Shown here: one piece after another, positions 57,543 to 64,000 of the stretch
Layout: every line of letters begins with the position of its first letter
How positions within the stretch are numbered: the first letter of the stretch is position 1
Assembly (NCBI RefSeq): GCF_030440575.1
Contig: NZ_CP047189.1
Location: 1,674,001 to 1,738,000 of the forward strand
Reading direction: 5' to 3'
DNA: 64,000 bases
Source: Corynebacterium ciconiae DSM 44920
GTDB taxonomy: Bacteria > Actinomycetota > Actinomycetes > Mycobacteriales > Mycobacteriaceae
Program-made: the position numbers and the translations under genes
The notes under the pieces: model-generated
What the model saw: only the letters and a program-made list of their open reading frames with translations
Told to the model about the DNA's origin: nothing
The model's database searches: none

Positions 57543-58334
57543 CTACTTACCGAAACGACGCGAGCGCGAAGAATACTCACGCAGCGCCCGCAAAAAATCA
57601 ATACGGCGAAAAGCCGGCCAATACGTATCAGTGAACCAAATCTCCGAATAGGCGGCCTGCCACAACAAAAAGCCCGACAGGCGCTGCTCGCCAGAAGTAC
57701 GAATCACCAAATCCGGATCCGGCTGGCCCTTCGTATACAGATGAGTAGAAATCGCATCCACAGTGACAGCATCCGCAAGAGATTCCGCCGGGGTATCTTG
57801 CGCCAATTCATCACGAATCAACGCCTGGACAGCATCCACAATCTCCTGGCGGCCCCCATAGCCAACCGCAACATTGACTACCACGCCCGAATGCTCCGAG
57901 GTGCACGACTCAGCCTCCCCCAAAGCCTCAGACAGCGAATCAGGCAACAACTCCGTATGGCCGACCAACCGCACCCGACAATTAATATCCGGATCCGACA
58001 ACTCGCGCGCCACATCCGCCAAAATCTCAAACAGCTGCTCCAACTCCGCCGAAGACCGAGCCAAATTCTCAGTACTCAGCAGATACACCGTCACCAAGGT
58101 GATCCCCAGCTCGTCCGCCCACTGCACCATCTCGGCGATCTTCTGGGCCCCCACCCGATGGCCATGGCTTACATCCGAAAAACCCGCCTCACGGGCCCAA
58201 CGACGATTACCATCCGCCATCACCGCGATGTGCTTCGGCAGACGGGCCCCACGCAGCTCCTTCGTGATGCGCCGAACATCCCGCTCTAGGCGCTTCTCGT
58301 AGAGCGGGTACAAAACCTTCGGCAGAATCCTCAC
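57543..58334 (-). CDS. Short-chain Z-isoprenyl diphosphate synthase (UppS family)
   Basis: 263 aa, GTG start. The cis-prenyltransferase signatures are all present: HIAVMADGNRRWA with catalytic Asp, GHRVGAQKI, LLSTENLARS and DLVIRTSGEQRLSGFLLWQAAYSEIWF. Corynebacteria have two such enzymes; the one near coaA and mca corresponds by position to the short-chain Z-farnesyl type that feeds decaprenyl-phosphate synthesis for arabinogalactan. The assignment to short chain rests on position and recollection. Confidence 0.9.
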   Translation of the reverse strand: MRILPKVLYPLYEKRLERDVRRITKELRGARLPKHIAVMADGNRRWAREAGFSDVSHGHRVGAQKIAEMVQWADELGITLVTVYLLSTENLARSSAELEQLFEILADVARELSDPDINCRVRLVGHTELLPDSLSEALGEAESCTSEHSGVVVNVAVGYGGRQEIVDAVQALIRDELAQDTPAESLADAVTVDAISTHLYTKGQPDPDLVIRTSGEQRLSGFLLWQAAYSEIWFTDTYWPAFRRIDFLRALREYSSRSRRFGK

Positions 58335-58352
58335 AAACCATTAGCTTATCCC

Positions 58353-58394
58353 CACTAGACAGCGATCGCGATTTTCCGCGCCCGCTGTCTAGTG
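58353..58394. repeat. Perfect inverted repeat containing CTAGACAGCG
   Basis: CACTAGACAGCG (58353-58364) and its exact reverse complement (58383-58394) enclose an 18-base loop. It lies 19 bases upstream of the isoprenyl transferase start and directly next to the following terminator. The arms are a copy of the GACAGCGAT-type repeat; a further CTAGACAGCG occurs at 59122. Confidence 0.75.
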
Positions 58395-58420
58395 AAAAAC
58401 CCGCTGCGGTGGGCAGCGGG
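58395..58420 (-). terminator. Terminator of the mca / small membrane protein operon
   Basis: On the minus strand CCCGCTGC-ccacc-GCAGCGGG is followed directly by TTTTT: an 8-bp G/C stem with a T-run, 24 bases after the stop of the 90-aa gene. Confidence 0.85.
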
Positions 58421-58422
58421 TG

Positions 58423-58434
58423 GCGTCGATAAGC
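58423..58434 (+). repeat. Intergenic copy of the GCGTCGATAAGC motif
   Basis: Exact 12-mer, 3 bases from the terminator stem and 10 bases from the stop of the 90-aa gene. A gacagacagc stretch follows immediately, so both repeat families meet here. Confidence 0.7.
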
Positions 58435-58443
58435 GACAGACAG

Positions 58444-58716
58444 CTAAAACCAAGTGCGCTTCGCCTGGTCGTAGAGGCCGGCCTCCTTCAGGGCCTTATC
58501 GACGGCTTCCGTGTCGAACACATCGAGGCCATTGTCCTCCGCGAAACGCTGACGGCGGTTCAGCCGGGCGATACGACGCGACAGACGCCAGCCAATGAAC
58601 AACACCGCCACCAGCGCCACAACCACCACGAACAGGCCAATCGGCGACGCCTTACCAAAATCAGGGCCAAGCGGGCCCTCCAGCTGGTCGGCCTGCGCGA
58701 GAATCTCATACAGCAC
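58444..58716 (-). CDS. Small membrane protein, 90 aa
   Basis: One membrane span in the middle (IGLFVVVVALVAVLFIGWRL), then a basic stretch (SRRIARLNRRQRF) and a short polar C-terminus. This small protein lies 5 bases after mca and is probably co-transcribed with it. I recognise it as conserved beside mca in corynebacteria but know no function. Confidence 0.75.
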   Translation of the reverse strand: MLYEILAQADQLEGPLGPDFGKASPIGLFVVVVALVAVLFIGWRLSRRIARLNRRQRFAEDNGLDVFDTEAVDKALKEAGLYDQAKRTWF

Positions 58717-58721
58717 GTCAG

Positions 58722-59696
58722 TTAATCCTTATCGATCCCAGCGAACAAATCGTCCTCTGGTAGTTCAGTCTTCACCCTCGTACGGGCCAATTCAAATTCC
58801 TCCGTCGGCCACAACTCGCGCTGCAACTCCACCGGAGTAGCGAAAAACGTGCCCGCCGGATCAATCTGCGTCGCATGAGCCCGCAACGCATCATCGCGCT
58901 GCTCAAAATACTCCGCGGCATGCACCTGAGTGGTCACACGCGCCAACGTATCGCCCTGATCAGAACGCAAACGATCCAAAAAGCCACCATACGGCGAGGG
59001 GCGGCCCTCCGCGACCAGACGATCATGGAACATCTGCAAACGCTGGCGAATAAATCCGTGCGTGTAATACAGCTTCAGTGGCGTCCAGGGCTCGCCCACC
59101 TCCGGATAGAAGCTCTCATCACTAGACAGCGCCCACGCTTTCATCGACACTTCATGGACCTTTAGATGATCCGGGTGCGGATAACCACCGTTCTCGTCAT
59201 AAGTAATAATCACGTGCGGCTTGAAATCACGCACCACCCGCACCACCTCACGGGTAACCTCATCGCTGTCAGCGAGGGCGAAGCACCCCTCGGGCAGCGG
59301 CGGCAAAGGATCGCCCTCCGGCAAACCCGAATCCTCATAGCCCAACCACACGTGCGAGGTACCCAAAGCACGCATCGCCGACGCCATCTCCTCGCGACGC
59401 ACCTCAGCCATGTTCTCCAACACGCCTGGGCGATCCATGTTCGGGTTCAAAATGCTGCCCCGCTCACCACCGGTGCACGTCAACACCAGCACCTCAGCGC
59501 CCTCATCGACATAACGGGCCATCGTGGCCGCACCCTTACTCGACTCATCATCCGGGTGGGCATGGATAGCCAAAAGACGCAAACCCGCCTTCGTACCAGA
59601 CCGGCCCGCCGAGCTAGCACCACCACGAGCCTGCTCGAGTGCGGAGTCCGAATACATAGTCACGTGACAGTCACTCCCATAAACGTTGACAGACAT
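58722..59696 (-). CDS. mca: Mycothiol S-conjugate amidase
   Basis: About 324 aa from ATG 59696; starts at 59729, 59705 and 59657 are also in frame and none has a clear ribosome site. It is a zinc hydrolase cleaving mycothiol conjugates to mercapturates. The zinc motif AIHAHPDDESSKGAATMARY is followed by VLTCTGGERGSILNP and the third ligand region NGGYPHPDHLKVHE. This gene marks the organism as a mycothiol producer. Confidence 0.92.
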   Translation of the reverse strand: MSVNVYGSDCHVTMYSDSALEQARGGASSAGRSGTKAGLRLLAIHAHPDDESSKGAATMARYVDEGAEVLVLTCTGGERGSILNPNMDRPGVLENMAEVRREEMASAMRALGTSHVWLGYEDSGLPEGDPLPPLPEGCFALADSDEVTREVVRVVRDFKPHVIITYDENGGYPHPDHLKVHEVSMKAWALSSDESFYPEVGEPWTPLKLYYTHGFIRQRLQMFHDRLVAEGRPSPYGGFLDRLRSDQGDTLARVTTQVHAAEYFEQRDDALRAHATQIDPAGTFFATPVELQRELWPTEEFELARTRVKTELPEDDLFAGIDKD

Positions 59697-59820
59697 TACA
59701 TTCATTCGCCTGCGCACAAGCGCGGGCATCCCACCATCGTAATAGCTGAAGCCAGCAAGCTAGAATGACAGCGATCAACGTTTTCACACAAAGGTCTCCC
59801 CACACCCCAGAAAGCACGCC

Positions 59821-60270
59821 ATGCCCACCCCCACGTCGCAACCGCGCAACCGCAGCACCGAGCCCACCGCAACCTATGACAGCGATCGCGGAACGATCTC
59901 CGGAAAGCTCATCGCTGTCGGCGCTGTCATCTTCGCGATCGTGGCCGTGGTGGTGATCGTGCAGTACTTCAACAAGCTGCAGGCGGGAAGTGTCGATGGG
60001 CAGGTCACCAAGTATGAGCGGGTCGAGGACAACCTGATAACGGCGACGGTGGATATCACGCGAGATGACGTCGATAAGCCTGCATACTGCATAGTGACAG
60101 CGATGAACTACGACGCCGTGGAAGTCGGGCGGCGCGAAATCTACATCCCCGCTGGCGGAGAACGCACCACCCGGCACGACACCAGCATCACCACCCGCGA
60201 CATCCCCGTCGTCGCCGATCTCTACGGATGCTCCAACACCATCCCTGACTACCTGAAAGGCGACAGCTAG
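59821..60270 (+). CDS. DUF4307 membrane protein
   Basis: 149 aa. A hydrophilic N-terminus of ~30 residues is followed by one span (LIAVGAVIFAIVAVVVIVQYF), then an extracytoplasmic beta-rich domain (VSRVEDNLITATVDITRDD-like, with CIVTAMNYDAVEVGRREIYIPAG), typical of DUF4307. Function unknown; it lies between mca and greA as in related genomes. The gene carries three GACAGCGAT repeats and one ACGTCGATAAGC. Confidence 0.8.
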   Translation: MPTPTSQPRNRSTEPTATYDSDRGTISGKLIAVGAVIFAIVAVVVIVQYFNKLQAGSVDGQVTKYERVEDNLITATVDITRDDVDKPAYCIVTAMNYDAVEVGRREIYIPAGGERTTRHDTSITTRDIPVVADLYGCSNTIPDYLKGDS

Positions 60271-60361
60271 GGCGTCTGATACTATGGCGACCTAGAATTT
60301 CTCGCTGACAGCGATGCACCCCCACCCACCACCCAACGACGGGAAGGTATAAAGGCTAACT

Positions 60362-60886
60362 ATGTCTGACGCCCGAAAGCAGTACATCACCCCGGAAACC
60401 AAGGCGAAGCTCGAAGCCGAACTCAACGAGCTCATCGCGCACCGCCCCGTCGTCGCCGCCGAAATCAACGAGCGACGCGAAGAAGGCGACCTCAAAGAAA
60501 ACGCCGGCTACGACGCCGCCCGCGAGATGCAGGACCAAGAAGAAGCCCGCATCAAGCAGATCTCCGAAATCCTCGCCAACGCCACCACCGAGCGCTCCGC
60601 AGTCGAAGAAGGCGTCGCCAACGTCGGCTCCGTCGTGCACGTCTACTACAACGGCGACGAAAACGACAAAGAAACCTTCCTCATCGGCACCCGCGCCGCC
60701 GCCAGCGAAAACCCCGACCTCGAAACCTACTCCGAGCAGTCCCCCCTCGGCGCCGCAGTCCTCGGCGCATCCGAAGGCGAAACCCGCGAATACACCGCAC
60801 CCTCAGGGGCAAGCATCAGCGTCACCGTGATCTCCGCCGAGCCGTACAACTCCGAAAAGTACGCCACCCTGCGCAACCAACGCTGA
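60362..60886 (+). CDS. greA: Transcription elongation factor GreA
   Basis: 174 aa. It rescues backtracked RNA polymerase by stimulating transcript cleavage. The N-terminal coiled coil holds ITPETKAKLEAELNELIAHRPVVAAEINERREEGDLKENAGYDAAREMQ with the acidic tip (D and E of EEGDLKENA), and the C-terminal FKBP-like domain ends SPLGAAVLGASEGETREYTAPSG. The start follows GGGAAGGTATAAAGGCTAACT. The stop overlaps a GACAGCGAT repeat. Confidence 0.94.
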   Translation: MSDARKQYITPETKAKLEAELNELIAHRPVVAAEINERREEGDLKENAGYDAAREMQDQEEARIKQISEILANATTERSAVEEGVANVGSVVHVYYNGDENDKETFLIGTRAAASENPDLETYSEQSPLGAAVLGASEGETREYTAPSGASISVTVISAEPYNSEKYATLRNQR

Positions 60887-60904
60887 CAGCGATCCACTTT
60901 TCCC

Positions 60905-61360
60905 ATGCGCTCAACGATCCTCGCGATCGCAGCACTCAGCTCTGCGATCGCGCTTTCGGCGTGCACGCCGAGCCTGGAACAGGACTCTCCACGTAAAATC
61001 ACCACCCCAGACAGCGATGCGATTCCCGCGAACCTTCCGCGATACATCGACTGCGTTTCTTCCCCGGAGGTTAGGCCCGAACGGATTTCGCTCAATTGCG
61101 CTACAGACAGCGATTACGTTGACGAAATCACGTGGGATGAATGGCTCATAGACAGCGCTTCCGGAACAGCGACACTGCACACCGCGTCGCTGTCTAATCA
61201 GACGAAGAAGCGTTCTGGTTCCAATAAGGCGAAGGACACGAAGACTGACTCCACCAAGACAGCGAAGCGCGTCGCTGTCACTCTGGGGGATCCAGTGCGT
61301 ACGCCGTTTGGTGTGGCTTTCACATCGCTGTCTATTGATGGCGAAGAACAATCTCCTTAG
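60905..61360 (+). CDS. Hypothetical lipoprotein, 151 aa
   Basis: The N-terminus MRSTILAIAALSSAIALSACTPS is a signal peptide with lipobox LSAC, so the mature protein should be membrane anchored outside the cell. Four further cysteines are absent except two (YIDCVSS and LNCATD), which could form a disulfide. A Lys/Ser/Thr-rich stretch (SNQTKKRSGSNKAKDTKTDSTKTAKR) precedes the C-terminal strand-like part. No family recognised. Several codons of DSD or LS are written by GACAGCGAT-type repeats, which is unusual. It may be co-transcribed with greA, 18 bases upstream. Confidence 0.7.
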   Translation: MRSTILAIAALSSAIALSACTPSLEQDSPRKITTPDSDAIPANLPRYIDCVSSPEVRPERISLNCATDSDYVDEITWDEWLIDSASGTATLHTASLSNQTKKRSGSNKAKDTKTDSTKTAKRVAVTLGDPVRTPFGVAFTSLSIDGEEQSP

Positions 61361-61384
61361 CTTGCTCCCCTACCACGACCCCTA

Positions 61385-61411
61385 GCCTGGGCACCTTAAC
61401 GGCGGCCAGGC
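61385..61411 (+). terminator. Possible weak terminator after the lipoprotein gene
   Basis: gcctgg (61385-61390) pairs with ccaggc (61406-61411) followed by atttgtgttg, 24 bases after the lipoprotein stop and between convergent genes. The stem is short. Confidence 0.3.
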
Positions 61412-61440
61412 ATTTGTGTTGTGGGCGTGGGGTTTTGTTT

Positions 61441-62868
61441 TTAGGGGTCGTCGTCGGGTGGGGCCGCACTGTCGGGCCAGGGTTGGCGGCGGATTTTGGC
61501 GGCGGCTGATTGCTGGGAGAAGGTGCTGTGGTTGAAGCGCTTCTCTGGGTTGGGATTATCGGGTGTTGCGGCCTTGGTGTGGTAAACGATGCCGCTGTTG
61601 GGGTCTCGTTCGGCGTGATATCTGTGCGGATGGATGCCGCTGTCGTCGGTGTCGGAATGGTGTTGCGGGCACATCAGTGTGAGGTTGTCGAGGTCTGTTG
61701 GACCGCCGCGGGAGAAAGGATCAATGTGGTGGACGTGGCACGCTGTCACCGGTTGGTTGCAGCCGGGGTGGGAGCAGACCAGCTCGGTGGCGAACAGGGC
61801 GATGCGTTGGGCGACGTCGGCGAAGCGTTTGTCGGTGCGGAGGGACTTGATGCGGCCGGAGGTGGCGTCGTGAAGCGCGACATGCCCCGAGGTATCAATG
61901 CCGAGGAAGGCGAGATCGACGGCAGAGAGTTGGATGCCGCAGGTGGTGTGGAAGAGGGCGTTGGCGCCGGCGCGCGGTGGGAGCTCTAGGTCTTTCGCCG
62001 ACAGCGATACGACAACGTGCGTGAGTGGGTGTGTGGGTTCGTGTGCTGTGGGCTGGCGGCCGAGGATGGTGAAGAGGGCGTCGGCGAGGCGCTGGCGTTT
62101 GGTGCGGTGGCAGGTGCTGTCGGCGCGTAGCGGACGCGCGGTGGATTGGGCGACGTCGAGTTGGGTTTTGAGCAGCGCCAGGGCGTAGGGCGGGATATAG
62201 CCGCCGATGCGGGCACCGCCATCGCTGTCTTGAGGGCCGATGAAGAATCCGCGGTTGCGGTGGGCGCGCAGGGTGTCGCGGGGCAGCTCGTCGTTGCGTT
62301 GGTTGACCTGGCTGATGACGAAGGCCTTGAGGTCCTCGACGCTGCAGTGGGCGGCGCGTTCGACAGCGCGAAGACGAATTGTCTCGCGCGGGATCGCGGA
62401 CTTGGAGCGGAGGCATTTAAGGCCGCGCTCGATGGTGAGGCGCTGCTCGGCGGTGAGGCCATGGCGGTTGGCAAGGGTACGGGCAGTGGCGCGGATGCGC
62501 TCAGCTTCTTCCCGCCGCCTAGTGACAGCGACGCTGCTTTCGCCTTCGGTGGCGGGATCATCGACGACGCTGTCATACCAGCCGCGGCCTTGGGCGCGGA
62601 GATCCTTCGCCTTAGCTTTGGACCAGCCGTAGGACTCGGTGAGATACAGCGTGGACTTGTTAGAACCGCATAGCTCGGTAGTGCTACACGTATCTGCGGC
62701 TCGAGCTAGCTCGAGTTCGAATCGGGCCAGGGCGGTGAGAACCGACTTGATACGGTCGCGATTTTCGTGAACCGTGGCGAGAGCTATGTCGCCGGATTCG
62801 AGTCCGGCCGAGTGCTCTTCTAGCCATAGCGCCGCGCTGTCTAGCACGTGCGTATCCCCCGAGTACAT
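61441..62868 (-). CDS. DUF222 / HNH endonuclease-motif protein (13E12 repeat family)
   Basis: 475 aa. The N-terminal and middle part (~60-330) is the DUF222 domain (GWSKAKAKDLRAQGRGWYD, RGLKCLRSKSAIPRETIRLRAVERAAH, GGARIGGYIPPYALALLKTQLD). The C-terminal HNH motif reads CHVHHIDPFSRGGPTDLDNLTLMCPQHH, with Cys pairs CSHPGC and CPQHH for a zinc site. Such genes are multicopy in corynebacteria and mycobacteria (REP13E12 relatives), often near mobile DNA. Nuclease activity is predicted but I know no proven role. It carries several GACAGCGAT repeats. Confidence 0.85.
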   Translation of the reverse strand: MYSGDTHVLDSAALWLEEHSAGLESGDIALATVHENRDRIKSVLTALARFELELARAADTCSTTELCGSNKSTLYLTESYGWSKAKAKDLRAQGRGWYDSVVDDPATEGESSVAVTRRREEAERIRATARTLANRHGLTAEQRLTIERGLKCLRSKSAIPRETIRLRAVERAAHCSVEDLKAFVISQVNQRNDELPRDTLRAHRNRGFFIGPQDSDGGARIGGYIPPYALALLKTQLDVAQSTARPLRADSTCHRTKRQRLADALFTILGRQPTAHEPTHPLTHVVVSLSAKDLELPPRAGANALFHTTCGIQLSAVDLAFLGIDTSGHVALHDATSGRIKSLRTDKRFADVAQRIALFATELVCSHPGCNQPVTACHVHHIDPFSRGGPTDLDNLTLMCPQHHSDTDDSGIHPHRYHAERDPNSGIVYHTKAATPDNPNPEKRFNHSTFSQQSAAAKIRRQPWPDSAAPPDDDP

Positions 62869-63328
62869 TGGCTTGTTCCCCCGAATAAGTCAGTACTGCG
62901 TTGCGTTTACCTGACCAACCCTAACCTCCTTCCTACTCGCCACGCTCGCTAACTGTGCACGTCTCGGTGGGCATCGCTGCCCAGCATAGAGCGTCGGAAT
63001 GAGCTATGGCCGGGGCGCAGGTGAGCTATGGTGAAAGTGCGCCGCTTGCCTCGCGCCGCGTGCCGCCCACCGCGTGCCGCCCGCAGTGCGCCGCGCGCAG
63101 CAGTGCCTCACGCAGTGCCGTGCACGGTGCCGCAGAGCGCAGCGCCTACGCACTAAACGAACTAAAACTCGGCGCAGCGCCCCAGCGCCCAACCACACAG
63201 CAACGCAGCCAGGCCAGTAACACCCCAACCCAACCGCCCCGGCACGACCCACTGCTGGGCAAAGAAAAACCCACAACCGACATCGCTGTCTGTTGTGGGT
63301 TGTCCTACCCCAATCTCAGATTGAGACC
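62869..63328. other. 460-base intergenic region, G/C-rich with degenerate repeats
   Basis: Upstream of the DUF222 gene and downstream of the Bax-inhibitor gene. Around 63040-63150 it has degenerate repeats of gtgccgccc and cagtgc, including the 10-base palindrome ccgtgcacgg. Open frames crossing it are compositional and not family-like. No tRNA or structured RNA is recognised apart from the terminator at its right end. Confidence 0.4.
63261..63305 (-). terminator. Terminator of the Bax-inhibitor gene with a repeat in its loop
   Basis: On the minus strand AACCCACAA (63293-63301 on plus) pairs with TTGTGGGTT (63268-63276) followed by TTTCTTT. The 16-base loop contains GACAGCGATGTC, a copy of the GACAGCGAT repeat. 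It lies 24 bases after the gene's stop. Confidence 0.8.
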
Positions 63329-64000
63329 CTAGTTCCGGAAGTAGGACAGCAGGCGCAGAATCTCGGTGTAGAGCCACACGAGGGTGACGGCCAGTCCGAG
63401 GGCAACGCCCCAGGCCATTTTCGCGGGGGCGCCTTGGCGCACGAGCTGGTCGGCCATGTTGAAGTCGTTGAGGAAGGAGAATGCGGCGAGGCCGATGCAC
63501 ACGAGGGAGAACACGATGGCGAGCGGGCCGCCGTCGGTGAGCGGGTTGCTGCCGGTGAACATGTAGAGCAGCAGGTTGCCGATGGACAGCACGACTACGC
63601 CGATGATGGCGCCGGTCATGACGCGCTGGAATTTGGGCGTGACTTTGACGGCCCCAGTTTTGTACACGTAGAGCATGCCGATGAAGACGCCGACGGTGCC
63701 GAGGACGGCTTGGCCGATCATGACGGCGGCGTTGGTATCGGCGACCACCATGTTGGCGAACATGAAGGAGATGCCGCCGACGAAGAGGCCTTCGAAGGCC
63801 GCGTAGGTGAGGGTGATAGGCGCCGAGCCGTATTTCTTACCGAAGGCGCCGACCAGAACGGTGATTAGACCACCGATGGCGCCGATGCCTGCGAGCATCA
63901 TTGCGATGCCGGGGTTGGAGACGCCGATGGCGTAAGTGATGATGGCGCCGACGATGATCACGCCGAGCGTCATGCCGGTTTTGGCGATCACGTCGTCTAC
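63329..64000 (-). CDS. Bax inhibitor-1 / YccA family membrane protein (runs off right edge)
   Basis: The frame is open through the window edge (VDDVIAKTG reads in frame before the first internal Met), so the N-terminus lies outside. Seven hydrophobic segments are visible, including LTVIVVGAIITYAIGV-like opening, ALTYAAFEGLFVGGISFMFA, and the C-terminal WGVALGLAVTLVWLYTEILRLLSYFRN ending typical of the family. Members are multi-span proteins linked to calcium leak or envelope stress; the role in actinobacteria is unknown. Confidence 0.85.
   Translation of the reverse strand, partial: VDDVIAKTGMTLGVIIVGAIITYAIGVSNPGIAMMLAGIGAIGGLITVLVGAFGKKYGSAPITLTYAAFEGLFVGGISFMFANMVVADTNAAVMIGQAVLGTVGVFIGMLYVYKTGAVKVTPKFQRVMTGAIIGVVVLSIGNLLLYMFTGSNPLTDGGPLAIVFSLVCIGLAAFSFLNDFNMADQLVRQGAPAKMAWGVALGLAVTLVWLYTEILRLLSYFRN

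Larger units (their letters stand above)
56995..63290. repeat. Dense field of the 9-mer GACAGCGAT
   Basis: Exact copies on the plus strand start at 56995, 58358, 59767, 59878, 60096, 60307, 60885, 61010, 61106 and 62000. On the minus strand (as ATCGCTGTC) they start at 57529, 59911, 61324, 62221 and 63282. Further exact copies are at 52529, 53615 (reverse) and 53636, and near-copies are numerous. I found none in the first 50 kb by eye. A random 9-mer is expected about once per 130 kb on one strand. They occur in genes, over start and stop codons and in hairpins. Confidence 0.8.

Noticed and set aside
63006-63332. 108-aa plus-strand ORF in the right intergenic region
   Set aside because: Runs through degenerate repeats and a terminator, has no ribosome site and no family-like sequence.

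Overview
The window looks like the chromosome of a high-GC actinobacterium, most probably a Corynebacterium. The evidence is mycothiol-linked Mca, a short-chain Z-isoprenyl transferase, several corynebacterial families of unknown function (DUF4921, DUF6542, DUF4245, DUF4307, DUF5997), frequent GTG/TTG starts, and a gene order (ychF, ispH, xseA, xseB, glpX, fumC, glyA, coaA, mca, greA) that I recall as conserved in Corynebacterium chromosomes. The species is not determined.

Layout. 1-12.7 kb is housekeeping: a membrane protein cut by the left edge, a DUF4921 protein, YchF, an AI-2E-type membrane protein, RmuC, a DUF6542 protein, IspH, exonuclease VII (XseA/XseB), a DUF4245 protein and class II fructose-1,6-bisphosphatase. 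12.9-18.9 kb is a choline-to-glycine-betaine block (betB, betT, betA). 19.0-44.6 kb is an accessory natural-product locus. 44.6-46.0 kb encodes a thiosulfate/sulfur-transport fusion protein, and 46.4-47.8 kb fumarase. 47.9-50.1 kb is the 5-oxoprolinase operon pxpABC, and 50.4-52.7 kb a TetR/MFS efflux pair. 52.8-64 kb is again largely core: GNAT, a LysR-like effector domain, DUF5997, GlyA, CoaA, flavodoxin, isoprenyl transferase, Mca, DUF4307, GreA, a lipoprotein, a DUF222/HNH protein and a Bax-inhibitor-1 protein cut by the right edge.

The most interesting region is 19.0-44.6 kb. It encodes an assembly line resembling the yersiniabactin synthetases. One NRPS has the order carrier-Cy-A-PCP-Cy-PCP, the same order as HMWP2, and its adenylation pocket reads by eye as cysteine. 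One PKS/NRPS hybrid has the order KS-AT-KR-ACP-Cy-PCP-Cy-PCP-TE, like HMWP1 but with an extra C-terminal Cy-PCP module. The carbon methyltransferase that is built into HMWP1 is here a separate gene translationally coupled to the hybrid. Two half-size ABC transporters, a lipoprotein/permease/(permease-ATPase-ATPase fusion) importer and a CxxC flavoprotein complete the set. No starter-unit (salicylate) genes, starter ligase, thiazoline reductase or phosphopantetheinyl transferase lies in the window. The predicted product is a thiazoline/thiazolidine metallophore with up to four cysteine-derived units. The last Cy domain lacks the first Asp of its catalytic motif, so the terminal residue may not be cyclised normally.

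A second layer of signal is short repeats. A 12-mer, GCGTCGATAAGC, recurs across the window on both strands, often near gene 3' ends and once as a terminator stem. A 9-mer, GACAGCGAT, is very dense at 52-63 kb, in genes and hairpins alike. Neither is explained by the genes.
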